64,000 bases of DNA from Chitinophaga ginsengisegetis (GCF_900168065.1 NZ_FUZZ01000002.1:744001-808000); one strand, 5' to 3'. Counted from the first letter of the stretch, positions 37,474 to 46,288 are shown. Translations and numbers: made by a program. The notes: a model not told the origin generated them from the letters alone.

Positions 37474-37500
37474 ATTTATCACATTTTTAAAGTGATAAAT
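37474..37500. promoter_or_regulatory. AT-rich palindrome between Crp/Fnr and MBL-fold genes
   Basis: ATTTATCAC (37474-37482) and GTGATAAAT (37492-37500) form a perfect 9-bp inverted repeat with a 9-nt spacer. It begins 6 nt after the regulator's stop and 54 nt before the next ATG. It may be a terminator stem without a T tract or an operator. Confidence 0.4.
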
Positions 37501-37553
37501 GTCTTCCCTCATGGAAAATAAGTATGGGAATTTTGTAGGATAATTTAATAAAA

Positions 37554-38519
37554 ATGAAATCTCTACATTTATTTTCCCTGAGAGGGACATTCGTATTATT
37601 GCTGCTGTTGAACGGATTACTTTCTGTAAGATCACAACCTTCAGCCCATAAATTACCGGCCCAGCCAGGGTTCTATTCCATGCAGCTGGGCGATTTCCAG
37701 GTAATCGCATTGTCCGACGGAACGATTCCGCTGAACCTCACCGCATTGCTGCATGAAAACCAAAAAGGTGAAGTGATGGATCTGCTTCATCAAAACTACC
37801 TCGACACCACGGTTGAAACCTCCATCACAGCTTACCTGGTGAGGACGAACAATCAACTGATACTCATCGATGCAGGATGCGGCAGCTTCCTGGGGCCAAC
37901 CCTGGGGAAATTAAAGAAAAACCTTGTTGCCGCGGGTTTTCATCCGGAAGACATTAGTGCAATATTGCTGACACATCTTCACGCAGACCACGTAGGTGGC
38001 CTGGTAAACGGGGATAAAATTGCATTTCCTAACGCCACCGTATATATCAGCAAGCCGGAAGCTGAGTTTTGGTTAACTGCCGCCAATAAGAAAACCGCCA
38101 ATAAAAGGGCGCAACCATTCTTCGATCCCGCGCAAGCCGCTATGATACCTTATCAAAAGGCAGGTAAGGTAAAGGTGTATGATCCGGGTACACAACTTTT
38201 TCCAGGTATTTCATCGGTGAATTCGCCCGGTCATACTCCCGGTCATAGCTGCTACGCACTGGAGAGTAAAGGACAGAAACTCGTTTTTTGGGGAGATATG
38301 ATTCATGCCGGTGCGGTCCAGTTCGCCGATCCTTCGGTGACAATCGATTTTGATGTCGATTTATCCGCTGCCGCTGATGAGCGTAACAAAGCTTTTGAGA
38401 ATGCAGTTAAAAATGGTTACTGGATTGCAGCGCCTCATCTTTCCTTTCCGGGAATTGGCCATTTACGTGGTGATGCACAGCAGTATCAATGGTTACCCGT
38501 CAATTATTCCATTAATTAA
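37554..38519 (+). CDS. exported MBL-fold metallo-hydrolase
   Basis: 321 residues. Signal peptide about 1-28. Zinc motif HLHADH (141-146), H227 in SPGHTPGHS, D248 and a C-terminal histidine fit the metallo-beta-lactamase fold. The layout resembles lactonases and organophosphate hydrolases of the methyl-parathion-hydrolase/AHL-lactonase branch rather than true beta-lactamases; substrate not determined. Located just after a Crp/Fnr-type regulator, probably controlled by it. Confidence 0.88.
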   Translation: MKSLHLFSLRGTFVLLLLLNGLLSVRSQPSAHKLPAQPGFYSMQLGDFQVIALSDGTIPLNLTALLHENQKGEVMDLLHQNYLDTTVETSITAYLVRTNNQLILIDAGCGSFLGPTLGKLKKNLVAAGFHPEDISAILLTHLHADHVGGLVNGDKIAFPNATVYISKPEAEFWLTAANKKTANKRAQPFFDPAQAAMIPYQKAGKVKVYDPGTQLFPGISSVNSPGHTPGHSCYALESKGQKLVFWGDMIHAGAVQFADPSVTIDFDVDLSAAADERNKAFENAVKNGYWIAAPHLSFPGIGHLRGDAQQYQWLPVNYSIN

Positions 38520-38544
38520 ATTGTTTTTAACAGGTGAGAAAAAG

Positions 38545-38582
38545 GAAGCATTAAGCCATCCGTTTTGATGGTTTAATGCTTC
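38545..38582. terminator. hairpin after the MBL-fold gene
   Basis: GAAGCATTAAGCCATC (38545-38560) pairs with GATGGTTTAATGCTTC (38567-38582): 16 bp with one G-T pair and a 6-nt loop. No T run follows on the plus strand, whereas A residues precede it. Confidence 0.65.
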
Positions 38583-38592
38583 TACTCAATAG

Positions 38593-38607
38593 TGCAACAA
38601 TGTTGCA
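38593..38607. promoter_or_regulatory. 7-1-7 palindrome (Fur-family-like operator)
   Basis: TGCAACA-A-TGTTGCA is a perfect 15-bp palindrome with the 7-1-7 geometry of Fur/Zur-type boxes. It overlaps the candidate -33 region of the methyltransferase promoter, suited to repression. Which regulator binds is unknown. Confidence 0.55.
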
Positions 38608-38631
38608 TTTATAAATTAATGCGTATCTTTA
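38602..38631 (+). promoter_or_regulatory. candidate promoter of the methyltransferase gene
   Basis: GTTG (38602-38605), 18 nt, then TATCTTTA (38624-38631); each box departs from the TTTG/TAnnTTTG consensus by one base. Start codon is 30 nt downstream. Confidence 0.5.
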
Positions 38632-38661
38632 TTCCTGAAGGCTGGCATAAAATGTTTTATC

Positions 38662-39498
38662 ATGATCGAAATATTCAAAACAAATATCCGCGAGGCAGAG
38701 CAGGTATTAAAGGCGCTTACAAATATTTTTCCGGATGCAGACATTACCTCCGACCCCGGTAATGGCGGTCAACTAATCCGTGTGGAGGCGCCCGTAATCC
38801 ATTCAGACAAAATCATCTCAACTATCAAGGAACTGGGATTTGAATGCGCCATACAGGAAGACGAAACCGGGGCTTTCTGGGAATCCAGCTTTATTGAAAA
38901 ACAAACAATGTGGGGATTTGAACCCGCTGAATCTACCATTTTAGCAAAGGATTTTTTTATAGAAGAAGGAATTAAAGATGTATTGATCCCCGGTATCGGG
39001 TATGGCAGAAATGCAAAGTTATTTGTGGACAATGGCATAAAAGTAACAGGCATTGAAATCTCAAAAACAGCCATTGATCTGGCAAAAAGCCATTATGGAG
39101 ATGAAATGAAAATCTATCATGGCTCAGTAACCGCCATGCCATTTGATCATCATTTGTATGATGGCATCTTTAGCTATGGATTAATTTACCTGTTGGATAC
39201 CGAAGAACGGAAAAAGTTTATCCGTGACTGTTATGCTCAGTTGCAACCCAACGGATACCTGTTCTTCTCTGTTATCTCTAAGCAATCACCTAATTATGGC
39301 ATGGGTAAACAAATAGGCAAAGATCGCTTTGAAGCTACGAAAGGAGCCCAAATATTTTTCTATGACGAGGAATCCGTAAAAGCGGAATTCGGAAAGTATG
39401 GATTAGTAGATTTCTTTGAAATTGATGAACCTAATAAGGTGATGCCGGATAAACCGGCCTTCAGGTTTATAATTATAAAATGTAAAAAAGAAGGATAG
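38662..39498 (+). CDS. class I SAM-dependent methyltransferase with N-terminal ferredoxin-like domain
   Basis: 278 residues. Residues 1-68 form a small beta-alpha-beta domain with regular alternation (EIFKTNIREAEQVLKALTNI; KIISTIKELGFECAI), resembling heavy-metal-associated or ACT-like folds but without a CxxC motif. From about 72 a Rossmann methyltransferase begins: motif I VLIPGIGYGRN (107-117), acidic end of strand 2 (GIEIS), and FSYGLIYLL. The second domain resembles the TehB/thiopurine group. Substrate unknown. Behind a 7-1-7 palindrome, so possibly metal-regulated (inference). Ends at 39498 with no close downstream gene. Confidence 0.85.
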   Translation: MIEIFKTNIREAEQVLKALTNIFPDADITSDPGNGGQLIRVEAPVIHSDKIISTIKELGFECAIQEDETGAFWESSFIEKQTMWGFEPAESTILAKDFFIEEGIKDVLIPGIGYGRNAKLFVDNGIKVTGIEISKTAIDLAKSHYGDEMKIYHGSVTAMPFDHHLYDGIFSYGLIYLLDTEERKKFIRDCYAQLQPNGYLFFSVISKQSPNYGMGKQIGKDRFEATKGAQIFFYDEESVKAEFGKYGLVDFFEIDEPNKVMPDKPAFRFIIIKCKKEG

Positions 39499-39709
39499 TA
39501 AATAAATAGCGTTTTGTACTGCTTTTTTTGGGAGAAAGATATGCATCCGGAATTTAGGAATTAAAAGGATGACTGAAACTAGTTCTTTTGCTGCAGCGCG
39601 GTTATTCCCAACCGGTAATTCCCCGGTTTGACTTATTATCTGGCAGAATAAAGGGTGTAACTGGGGCAGCGTTACGTTTTAAATGTCAACTTAGGACTCA
39701 GAAGAAATA

Positions 39710-39741
39710 AAAAAGCCGGAACTTAAAAGTTCCGGCTTTTT
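39710..39741 (-). terminator. terminator of tRNA-Gln
   Basis: AAAAAGCCGGAACTT (39710-39724) and its complement (39727-39741) form a strong stem that abuts the CCA end of the tRNA. On the minus strand it ends in a T run. Confidence 0.88.
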
Positions 39742-39814
39742 GGTTGCCCAACCAGGATTCGAACCTAGACAAACAGAACCAAAATCTGTCGTACTACCAT
39801 TATACTATTGGGCA
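39741..39814 (-). tRNA. tRNA-Gln (anticodon TTG), CCA encoded
   Basis: Minus-strand cloverleaf: acceptor TGCCCAA/TTGGGCA, discriminator A, encoded CCA. Anticodon stem ACAGA/TCTGT closes loop TTTTGGT with anticodon TTG. T arm contains GGTTCGAATCC. The U1-A72 first pair is usual for tRNA-Gln. Confidence 0.95.
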
Positions 39815-39918
39815 ATACCCTTATTGTTTGGGATGGCAAAAGTATAACTTTTTTTATTTCTGCAAAAAAAACTTGCAATATTTTTAAAATATCCTTCGGA
39901 ATCCTCTACAGTAAAGAC

Positions 39919-40959
39919 TTATAAAATTATCTCATTCACTTTTTCCGCTATCTGTGCCGGTTTTATCCACTCCATACAGGCGTAATCCCCTCTGAAGCAG
40001 GGTTTGTTGCCAAATACGGAACAAGGCCGGCAAGACAGATCAAGGATCTGGATGGCGTTTTCAGGCGACTGTGCATACCCCATAAATCCCGCAAAAGGAT
40101 GGGTAGCGCCCCAAACAGATACCACAGGCACCCCAAACAGGGAAGCCAGGTGCATATTGGCCGAATCCATGCTGATCATCACATCCAGCTGGCTGATGAT
40201 GGCCATTTCTTCCTCCAGGGAAAAACGCCCCGCCACCACAATTACCTGCGGATATTGGGCTGCCAGCTGTGTAAGCAATGCTACCTCCTGCTTTCCACCG
40301 CCCAAAAGAAATAGCTGTAGTCCCTGTTCCTGCGCCAGCACGCCTAAAACAGCCGCCATTTGCTCCAAAGGGTACATTTTTTCCCGGTAAGTGGCAAAAG
40401 GAGCCAATCCTACCCATTTTTTTCCTTGCTTCGAACCAGTTACCGCTGTAACCGTTCCGGGCAACACACGGGGCTGAAAAACGGGTTTGCGGCCCATTTC
40501 ACAGCGAAGACCCAGTTGCCGGAATACTTTCGCATACCGTTCTATGGTGCTGGTAAGCGGCTGCAATACCTTATTTTCCTTCCGGGTCAGTGCTTTCTTT
40601 TCGGCGCGGCCTTTATCAATGGCCGCAACAGGCGTGCCGCTCAAACGGAAAAAAGTGCGGATAATCTGCGACCTCAGCACATTGTGCAGGTCTGCCACCG
40701 CCGTAATCCGGTACGCCTTTTTTACTTCACGGAACAGGCGATACAATCCTTTTACCCCTTTATGGATACCTTTTACATCCGCCGGAAAAAAGGTGAGCCG
40801 GGGAATCCCCGCGCACAAAGCGCCCCAGTTCCGGTTGGTCACAAAAACAATCTCCACTTCCGGATTTTCATCCAGCACCTGTTTCATCACAGGAATGGTC
40901 ATGGCTACATCGCCCATAGCAGACAACCGGGTAACCAATATCGTTTTAACTGTGCCCAA
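39919..40959 (-). CDS. glycosyltransferase family 9 (heptosyltransferase-like)
   Basis: 346 residues. N-terminal TRLSAMGDVAMTIPV is the signature of GT9/ADP-heptose:LPS heptosyltransferases; the C-terminal domain has the nucleotide-sugar pocket pattern (ISMDSANMHLASLFGVPVVSVWGATHP). Such enzymes add heptose or related sugars to lipopolysaccharide core on the cytoplasmic membrane face. No in-frame ATG precedes the signature, so the start is probably TTG 40957-40959, ten bases after the DUF4254 stop. Co-transcribed with DUF4254. Confidence 0.9.
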   Translation of the reverse strand: MGTVKTILVTRLSAMGDVAMTIPVMKQVLDENPEVEIVFVTNRNWGALCAGIPRLTFFPADVKGIHKGVKGLYRLFREVKKAYRITAVADLHNVLRSQIIRTFFRLSGTPVAAIDKGRAEKKALTRKENKVLQPLTSTIERYAKVFRQLGLRCEMGRKPVFQPRVLPGTVTAVTGSKQGKKWVGLAPFATYREKMYPLEQMAAVLGVLAQEQGLQLFLLGGGKQEVALLTQLAAQYPQVIVVAGRFSLEEEMAIISQLDVMISMDSANMHLASLFGVPVVSVWGATHPFAGFMGYAQSPENAIQILDLSCRPCSVFGNKPCFRGDYACMEWIKPAQIAEKVNEIIL

Positions 40960-40969
40960 GTAAGAAGAT

Positions 40970-41575
40970 TTATTTTTCGTTTTTGTATAACACCGGGTTC
41001 AGGGAAGGATCATTATACATCTTCATTTGCTTGTATACCTTCATAAACTTTTTACCGGCGGCAATATCTGCCAGCAGCGCTTCAATAGCGGTGCTCAGGT
41101 CCTGTTGCTGCTCCAGCAGGATATCCAGCTTACGCTGGCACGCTGCACGGTGCTCAGGTGTGGCATCCGCACGGGTAGCCTCTTCCTGCATATGGTAAAT
41201 TTTCAGGGCTAAAATAGACAAACGGTCTATTGCCCAGGCAGGACTCTCCGTATTAATCCCCGCATCCGCAGCAGGCGTCGTTTTGCCGTACTTTTCCAGG
41301 AAATAACTATCGATGTACTCCACCACGTCGGTACGCTCCTGGTTGGAACGGTCTATCCAACGCTTAATACCCAATGCTTCCACCGGGTCTATCTTCGGAT
41401 CGCGGATAATATCCTCCAGGTGCCACTGCACTGTGTCTATCCAGTTTTTCAGGAAAAGCAGGTGTTCAATGCTGCTCTTTTCATAGGGATTGGAAATGGC
41501 CTGATGCACATCGTTATGCTCATGGTAGGCCACGATACTCTGGTTAAATATCTTATTGCACAATTGTGTAAACAT
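40970..41575 (-). CDS. DUF4254 family protein
   Basis: 201 residues from ATG 41573-41575. The frame stays open five codons upstream, but Met6 gives the conserved MFTQLCNKIFNQSI start. All-helical and polar: histidine/acidic-rich YHEHNDVH near the start, then a conserved KNWIDTVQWHLEDIIRDPKI and a coiled C-terminal half. Function unknown; the fixed neighbourhood with a GT9 heptosyltransferase suggests a role in envelope polysaccharide or LPS synthesis (inference). Confidence 0.85.
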   Translation of the reverse strand: MFTQLCNKIFNQSIVAYHEHNDVHQAISNPYEKSSIEHLLFLKNWIDTVQWHLEDIIRDPKIDPVEALGIKRWIDRSNQERTDVVEYIDSYFLEKYGKTTPAADAGINTESPAWAIDRLSILALKIYHMQEEATRADATPEHRAACQRKLDILLEQQQDLSTAIEALLADIAAGKKFMKVYKQMKMYNDPSLNPVLYKNEK

Positions 41576-41579
41576 GGCG

Positions 41580-41587
41580 CAAATGTA
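41580..41587 (-). promoter_or_regulatory. -7 box directly before the DUF4254 start
   Basis: Minus-strand TACATTTG (41587-41580) is an exact TAnnTTTG and ends four bases before ATG 41575, predicting a leaderless transcript. A good -33 box is lacking. Confidence 0.4.
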
Positions 41588-42105
41588 CAAAGGCTGGCGA
41601 CAAAAAAGAAGCGCATGGTAGAGACCATACGCTTATTGTAAAAGATTGTCATGTGAATGTTCGAGAATGCAAATCGTGAAGGCTTTCAATGGTTATCTTG
41701 GGGTTGAGATGCCGTCAAGGTTATACCACCTTATTTTCCTTTTTACCCTGAAATGATGTAATCACACCATATGTTGGCAATAATATTTTTATGATTGTTT
41801 GTTTTTGAATATTTTTTGAATGCAGTAAAAATCAATCACTCTAATGGCTAAACGTTTTATTGAGGGTGTTCTAAAATGCTATAGCTGTTAACAAAATACC
41901 AGATCACTAATTACAGGGCCAGGATCACAGACGTTATTTTTCATAAACCTGGAGTGGCCTCTCACCACTACTTCTTATGGGATTCCTCTGTTAATGTTGA
42001 CAACTTCTTTTGTTTAATTATTCTCAAATAGTACCGGGTTTTCTAAATAATCAGGGTTTAAAAGGGGACATCTTTATGCCCGTGTGTCTTAGTGCAAATT
42101 AAGAA
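41588..42105. other. gene-free AT-rich interval
   Basis: About 520 bp without a plausible coding frame on either strand, tRNA or recognisable repeat. It separates the DUF4254/GT9 operon from the permease. Only the hairpin at its right edge is clear. Confidence 0.6.
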
Positions 42106-42135
42106 TGGCCACTGCAGTATAAAATGCAGTGGCCA
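42106..42135. terminator. terminator downstream of the APC permease
   Basis: TGGCCACTGCA (42106-42116) and TGCAGTGGCCA (42125-42135) form an 11-bp perfect stem, followed by a T6 run on the plus strand and AT-rich sequence on the other side. Confidence 0.8.
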
Positions 42136-42184
42136 CCATTTTTTATACAACGTTTGTGCTAATTACAACGTTTTCTTGTCCAAA

Positions 42185-43618
42185 TTAGCTTTCTGTTATA
42201 GCAGGCCGCTTAATCTTGGTAAGATAATACAACGGAATGCCCAACAAGATAATACCCAGCCCGGGTAAAGTATAATTGGTTTCAAACACCAGCAGCAGGG
42301 CTGCCAGCGATAATGCCACTACGATGTAGATCATGGGCAGCACGGGGTAACCAAATGCTTTGTATGGTCTTTCTATCTCCGGACGCTTCTTTCTTAAAAT
42401 AAAAATTCCGAGGATGGTTAACACATAAAATATCAATACCCCGAAAATTACCAACGCCAGTAAATCATTGTACCTGCCGGTTAAACAAAGCATGGAAGCC
42501 CATGCACACTGGATCCATAAGCCATAACCAGGCACGCTGTGCTTATTCAGCTCGCCCGCTTTTTTAAAGAACAACTTATCTTCTGCCATCGTGTAATAAA
42601 TCCGCGCACCTGATAAGATCAACCCGTTGTTACAACCAAAAGTGGAGATCATAATCATCACCGCAATAATAATAGCGCCGCTGGAACCAAAGATCTTGGC
42701 GGTTACAGCTACGGCTACACGGTCGTTGGCGGCAAACGCAATTTCATTCAGCGGCAGCACAGCTAAGTACATCAGGTTACAGCTCACATAAATGATGGTC
42801 ACAATCAGTGTTCCCAGGAAAAGGGAACGGCCAATATTCTTGGATGGATTTTTAATCTCTCCGGCAATGAAGGTCACATTGTTCCAGGCATCACTGGAAA
42901 ACAGGGAGCCTTTCATGGAAACCGCAATGGCACCAAACAGCGCCAGTCCTGATAACGCAGCCGTTACCACCGTACCATTCTGCGAAGAAACTGCTGCAGC
43001 GTCCCAGGCATGCTGCCAGTTGGCCTGCCAGATTTCCGACTTTGCGCCAAACAGTAATCCGAAAATAATAAGCCCGAATAAAGACAACAGCTTTGCCAAT
43101 GTAAATACCGTTTGTATCAGCTTGCCGTGTTGCACACCACGGGTGTTAATAAATGTTAGTAAGATGATAGACACGATGGCCACTATCTGCGCCGCAGAAA
43201 TCTGCACGATACCCGCGTCCAGCAAAATATTCTTCTCACTGAAACCCGGGATCAGGTAAGCGGTAAACTTGGCAAAAGCTACCGCCACAGCGGCAATGGT
43301 ACCAGTCTGAATAACACCAAACTGCGTCCAGCCAAATAAAAATGCGATAAATGGATTGTAGGCTTCGCGAAGATACACATACTGGCCGCCGGCTTTGGGA
43401 AACATCCCGGATAATTCACCGTAACTCATTGCGGCAATCAGCGTAACAATACCCGCCAGTACCCACATGGCAGTGATCCAGCCTGCGCCGCCCACGCTAC
43501 GGGCAATTTCCGCAGTTACAATAAAGATCCCGGAACCTATCATGGATCCGGCAACGATCATGGTAGCGTCCAATAAGCCCAGGGATGGCTTGAATGATTT
43601 AGTTTGGTTGATTTCCAT
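42185..43618 (-). CDS. APC-family amino acid permease
   Basis: 477 residues with about twelve membrane helices. The first helix carries the APC glycine signature (IVAGSMIGSGIFIVTAEIA); helix 3 region GGQYVYLREAYNPFIAFLFGW is also typical. Family members exchange or import amino acids or polyamines with protons or counter-substrates; the particular substrate cannot be assigned. A single gene with its own terminator; the OmpH-like gene ends 78 nt upstream behind a hairpin. Confidence 0.92.
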   Translation of the reverse strand: MEINQTKSFKPSLGLLDATMIVAGSMIGSGIFIVTAEIARSVGGAGWITAMWVLAGIVTLIAAMSYGELSGMFPKAGGQYVYLREAYNPFIAFLFGWTQFGVIQTGTIAAVAVAFAKFTAYLIPGFSEKNILLDAGIVQISAAQIVAIVSIILLTFINTRGVQHGKLIQTVFTLAKLLSLFGLIIFGLLFGAKSEIWQANWQHAWDAAAVSSQNGTVVTAALSGLALFGAIAVSMKGSLFSSDAWNNVTFIAGEIKNPSKNIGRSLFLGTLIVTIIYVSCNLMYLAVLPLNEIAFAANDRVAVAVTAKIFGSSGAIIIAVMIMISTFGCNNGLILSGARIYYTMAEDKLFFKKAGELNKHSVPGYGLWIQCAWASMLCLTGRYNDLLALVIFGVLIFYVLTILGIFILRKKRPEIERPYKAFGYPVLPMIYIVVALSLAALLLVFETNYTLPGLGIILLGIPLYYLTKIKRPAITES

Positions 43619-43632
43619 ATTGATATTTATAA

Positions 43633-43660
43633 AAAATCCCGGCTCATAAGGGAACCGGGA
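43633..43660 (-). terminator. terminator of the OmpH-like gene
   Basis: On the minus strand TCCCGG (43660-43655) pairs with CCGGGA (43642-43637), followed by TTTTTT. It lies between the OmpH-like stop and the permease start. Confidence 0.75.
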
Positions 43661-43696
43661 CTATAAGGTAGAAAAAATTTCTGATGGTTTATCCGC

Positions 43697-44311
43697 TTAT
43701 TTAGCAGGAGTTGCCGCGCTGTTATCATTCATTCCTTTGATAACGTCCGGGGTTACATCGTAAGCCGGATCTTTATACAGGATGTTGCTGGCAGTACTGC
43801 GATAAGAGAATATATATGCAAAACGTTTGTCGGCGTTAAATGATTTCAGGAAATCATCCAGTCTTTTCTGCAATTCTTCATTAAACTTAGTCTCCTGCTC
43901 TGTATAAGTAGCACGCAGATTCTGCGCTTCCTGCTCTAACTGCTGTTGTTTAGACATCAGGCTACGCTGCGCTGCTTCCCCCTGCTCCTGGGTAAGTGTA
44001 GACGCTCTGCGCTGCAGGTCCTCATACTCACTCTGCAATGCACGGGCCTTGCCTTTCAGCTGGTTATCCATCTGCTGCTGCTTCTGCTCCAGTAAGCCTC
44101 TTTTTTCCTTGAAATACTCAAAATGCGCTTCCAGAGAATCCAGATCTACATAAGCAATTTTAAAACTACCCGCAGCCGGAGTACCGCTGTTTGCCGCACT
44201 TGATGCAGCTGGTGCACTGTTACCAGCTTTATTTCCCTGGCAAGACATCAATAAACCGGCTGAAAATGCCGCTAATAATCCTTTAGTCACTAATTGTTTA
44301 CAAGTGCGCAT
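43697..44311 (-). CDS. OmpH/Skp-family periplasmic protein, predicted lipoprotein
   Basis: 204 residues. Signal with lipobox LLMSC (Cys24), a Ser/Ala-rich linker, then the OmpH core: short strand (KIAYVDLDSLEAHFEYFKEK), a long coiled coil rich in Gln/Glu/Lys (about 70-150), and the closing strands (FAYIFSYRSTASNILYKDPAYDVT). Skp-like chaperones hold unfolded outer membrane proteins in the periplasm. The lipid anchor is a difference from classical Skp. Confidence 0.9.
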   Translation of the reverse strand: MRTCKQLVTKGLLAAFSAGLLMSCQGNKAGNSAPAASSAANSGTPAAGSFKIAYVDLDSLEAHFEYFKEKRGLLEQKQQQMDNQLKGKARALQSEYEDLQRRASTLTQEQGEAAQRSLMSKQQQLEQEAQNLRATYTEQETKFNEELQKRLDDFLKSFNADKRFAYIFSYRSTASNILYKDPAYDVTPDVIKGMNDNSAATPAK

Positions 44312-44376
44312 GTTAATAGGTGGATTTGCTTCTTTTAGTACATTTGAAAAATGGAACGGCTAAAATAAGGTTTTTA

Positions 44377-44400
44377 ATGGATTTTCATATTCCCATCCAT
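44377..44400. terminator. weak hairpin between GDPD-like and OmpH-like genes
   Basis: ATGGAT and ATCCAT arms (44377-44382 and 44395-44400) with a 12-nt loop and T7 on the plus strand. Short stem, so activity is doubtful. Confidence 0.4.
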
Positions 44401-44428
44401 TTTTTTAGCTAGGTTTTAACGAATATTA

Positions 44429-45454
44429 TTACTTCACTTTCTCCAACAGGATCTCCGGCTCATTGGTGGTAATATAATCCACCCCGTTTTTCAATAAATC
44501 GTCCATTATTTCCGGATTATCTATTGTCCACGCATTGGTAGTTACTTTATGTTGCTTCGCGGTGGCAATCAGCTGCGGATCATTTTTAAACACCTGCTGG
44601 TTGTAATCCAGTCCCCATATACCATCCGCCTGCAGCTGCGCCGGTGTTTTATCCCCGTTGAGATAAGCTATTTTTGCCGCGGGATCAAGCTCCTTTATTT
44701 TTTTGCAGATATTGTAATCGAAGCTGATGTAAAACATCCACGCCTGGGCCTTCTTAGCCTGCACCATCGCTACCGCTTTGGTGGCCAGCAAATCGCCCCT
44801 GCCGGTGCGGGAAGGCTTTAACTCCAGTACCAGCCGCGTGCGGTGCTGTTGCTGGATTATATCAATAAACTCCTCCAGCGTTGGCACCCGGTCCCCGTTC
44901 TTCAGCTGAACGGTCTGCAAATCCGCCAGGGTACTTTCTTCTACCTTCTTTCCTCCTATCTCCGGATCATGTGAAATTACCAGCTCATTATCTGACGATA
45001 ACCAAACATCAAATTCCGATCCCTCACAACCCAGCTTCATCGCGTCTTTCAGGGAAGTAATGCTGTTCTGGCTACCCGCCTGGTGCTTCCATGCACCACG
45101 ATGGGCCACTACTTTATTACGGATAAAATCGTCTGCTACCAGCAGGAATTCAGCGGTGTCCGTTCCTGCTTTAATACGGACCGGATACATAAAATCACCT
45201 TCCTTGCTTACCGTAGCTTTCTTTTTCAGTTTCAATTCATGACCGCTGATCGTAAATAACCCCGACTTATCCTCCAGCAACGTGGCGGCCGACAGCTGCC
45301 CATTCCTGTCATAGATCTTACCAATAACCGCGTTCTTTTGCAGAACGGGAATCGTATAGGCATCCAGGTAAGGAGCGTTGGCGTGTTGCGCCGCTGCTGC
45401 GGTACCCATCAAGGTTATTCCTGCCATCAGAAATATTTTTTTGCAATTGTTCAT
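44429..45454 (-). CDS. glycerophosphodiester phosphodiesterase family protein, exported
   Basis: 341 residues from ATG 45452-45454, which places the signal peptide (to about TAAAAQ) at the start; the frame is open 16 codons further. The N-terminal 100 residues form a beta-rich domain. The GDPD barrel then begins at VVAHRGAW, with the metal/catalytic pattern EGSEFDVWLSSDNELVISHDP and LVLELKPS, ending VDYITTNEPE. The family hydrolyses glycerophosphodiesters from lipid breakdown to glycerol-3-phosphate. Likely periplasmic. Monocistronic. Confidence 0.9.
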   Translation of the reverse strand: MNNCKKIFLMAGITLMGTAAAAQHANAPYLDAYTIPVLQKNAVIGKIYDRNGQLSAATLLEDKSGLFTISGHELKLKKKATVSKEGDFMYPVRIKAGTDTAEFLLVADDFIRNKVVAHRGAWKHQAGSQNSITSLKDAMKLGCEGSEFDVWLSSDNELVISHDPEIGGKKVEESTLADLQTVQLKNGDRVPTLEEFIDIIQQQHRTRLVLELKPSRTGRGDLLATKAVAMVQAKKAQAWMFYISFDYNICKKIKELDPAAKIAYLNGDKTPAQLQADGIWGLDYNQQVFKNDPQLIATAKQHKVTTNAWTIDNPEIMDDLLKNGVDYITTNEPEILLEKVK

Positions 45455-45559
45455 GTGATCCGCGTTTGTGGCTAAAATAGCGCGCAATTTATTCATTTCC
45501 ACTCCCCGGGTGGAAAAACACTACGTTAAATTACTATAAAGCTTTAAGAAGCGATCGCT

Positions 45560-46252
45560 TTAATTATGCTGTATCAGCAACACATTGAACCTGGCAGGAT
45601 CCAGCGGATATCCGTTGCTGACAAGCGTATATATCTTACCCGCCTGGGTAGCCATATCAAATGTTTTCAGGACTCTGAGAGAATCAGACCAGCGGAAATT
45701 GATCTTGTAATGGGCGCTGTCGCCGTAAAGCGGCGCAAACCCGGTTTGTGCAGGAAACGTGAGCCCCCTGAAAAAGCGTGGAAGCGTATCGGAATAAACA
45801 TCCATACCAAGCGGTGTACGGTTGGGCCTGAATGCCTGTGCAAAATTAATCACCCTGAATTTAGACATGCCTGCCGCGGGAGCGCTCAGGTCATCTTCTG
45901 TAGCAATCAGTATCTGGTTGCCGGCGCTGTCGGCGCCCACGTAAGCAGAATAATAATGATTATTACGCAGAAAGATCTGCCCACGGTATAATGCAACACC
46001 AGGCTGCCTGGTGTTGGAAATGATCAGGTTGTACTTCTGCGCCCGGAAAGATTTATACCCTGTATTAGCGCCATAGCCTATGTTGCTGGCAACAGGAAGG
46101 CTATCCAGCATCACATTAAACTGATCATTGCCAGGCACTGCATTTACAAACATAAAGTTACCGTGAGTATCAGGTACCGCACTGTCACTGTTCTTTTTAC
46201 AGGCGCCCAGTATCACTAACAATACTAAAACAGGAATGATCAGGTGTTTCAT
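45560..46252 (-). CDS. DUF4397-domain lipoprotein
   Basis: 230 residues. Lipobox LVILGAC, then two Ig-like beta repeats of the DUF4397 type (FMFVNAVPGNDQFNVMLDSL; SKFRVINFAQAFRPNRTPLG). Presumed anchored in the envelope with no enzymatic motif. Sits between rpoC and the GDPD-like gene with its own promoter box. Confidence 0.82.
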   Translation of the reverse strand: MKHLIIPVLVLLVILGACKKNSDSAVPDTHGNFMFVNAVPGNDQFNVMLDSLPVASNIGYGANTGYKSFRAQKYNLIISNTRQPGVALYRGQIFLRNNHYYSAYVGADSAGNQILIATEDDLSAPAAGMSKFRVINFAQAFRPNRTPLGMDVYSDTLPRFFRGLTFPAQTGFAPLYGDSAHYKINFRWSDSLRVLKTFDMATQAGKIYTLVSNGYPLDPARFNVLLIQHN

Positions 46253-46276
46253 GAAATCCGCTTCTTTTTACGGACT

Positions 46277-46284
46277 CAAATGTA
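46277..46284 (-). promoter_or_regulatory. -7 box of the DUF4397 gene
   Basis: Minus-strand TACATTTG matches TAnnTTTG exactly, 24 nt before the start codon. The -33 side falls in the rpoC terminator and shows no good TTTG at the right spacing. Confidence 0.4.
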
Positions 46285-46288
46285 GTAA

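Noticed and set aside
36898..39814. Possible genomic island next to tRNA-Gln
   Set aside because: Somewhat more AT-rich genes lie near the tRNA, but no integrase, attachment repeat or mobile gene was found.
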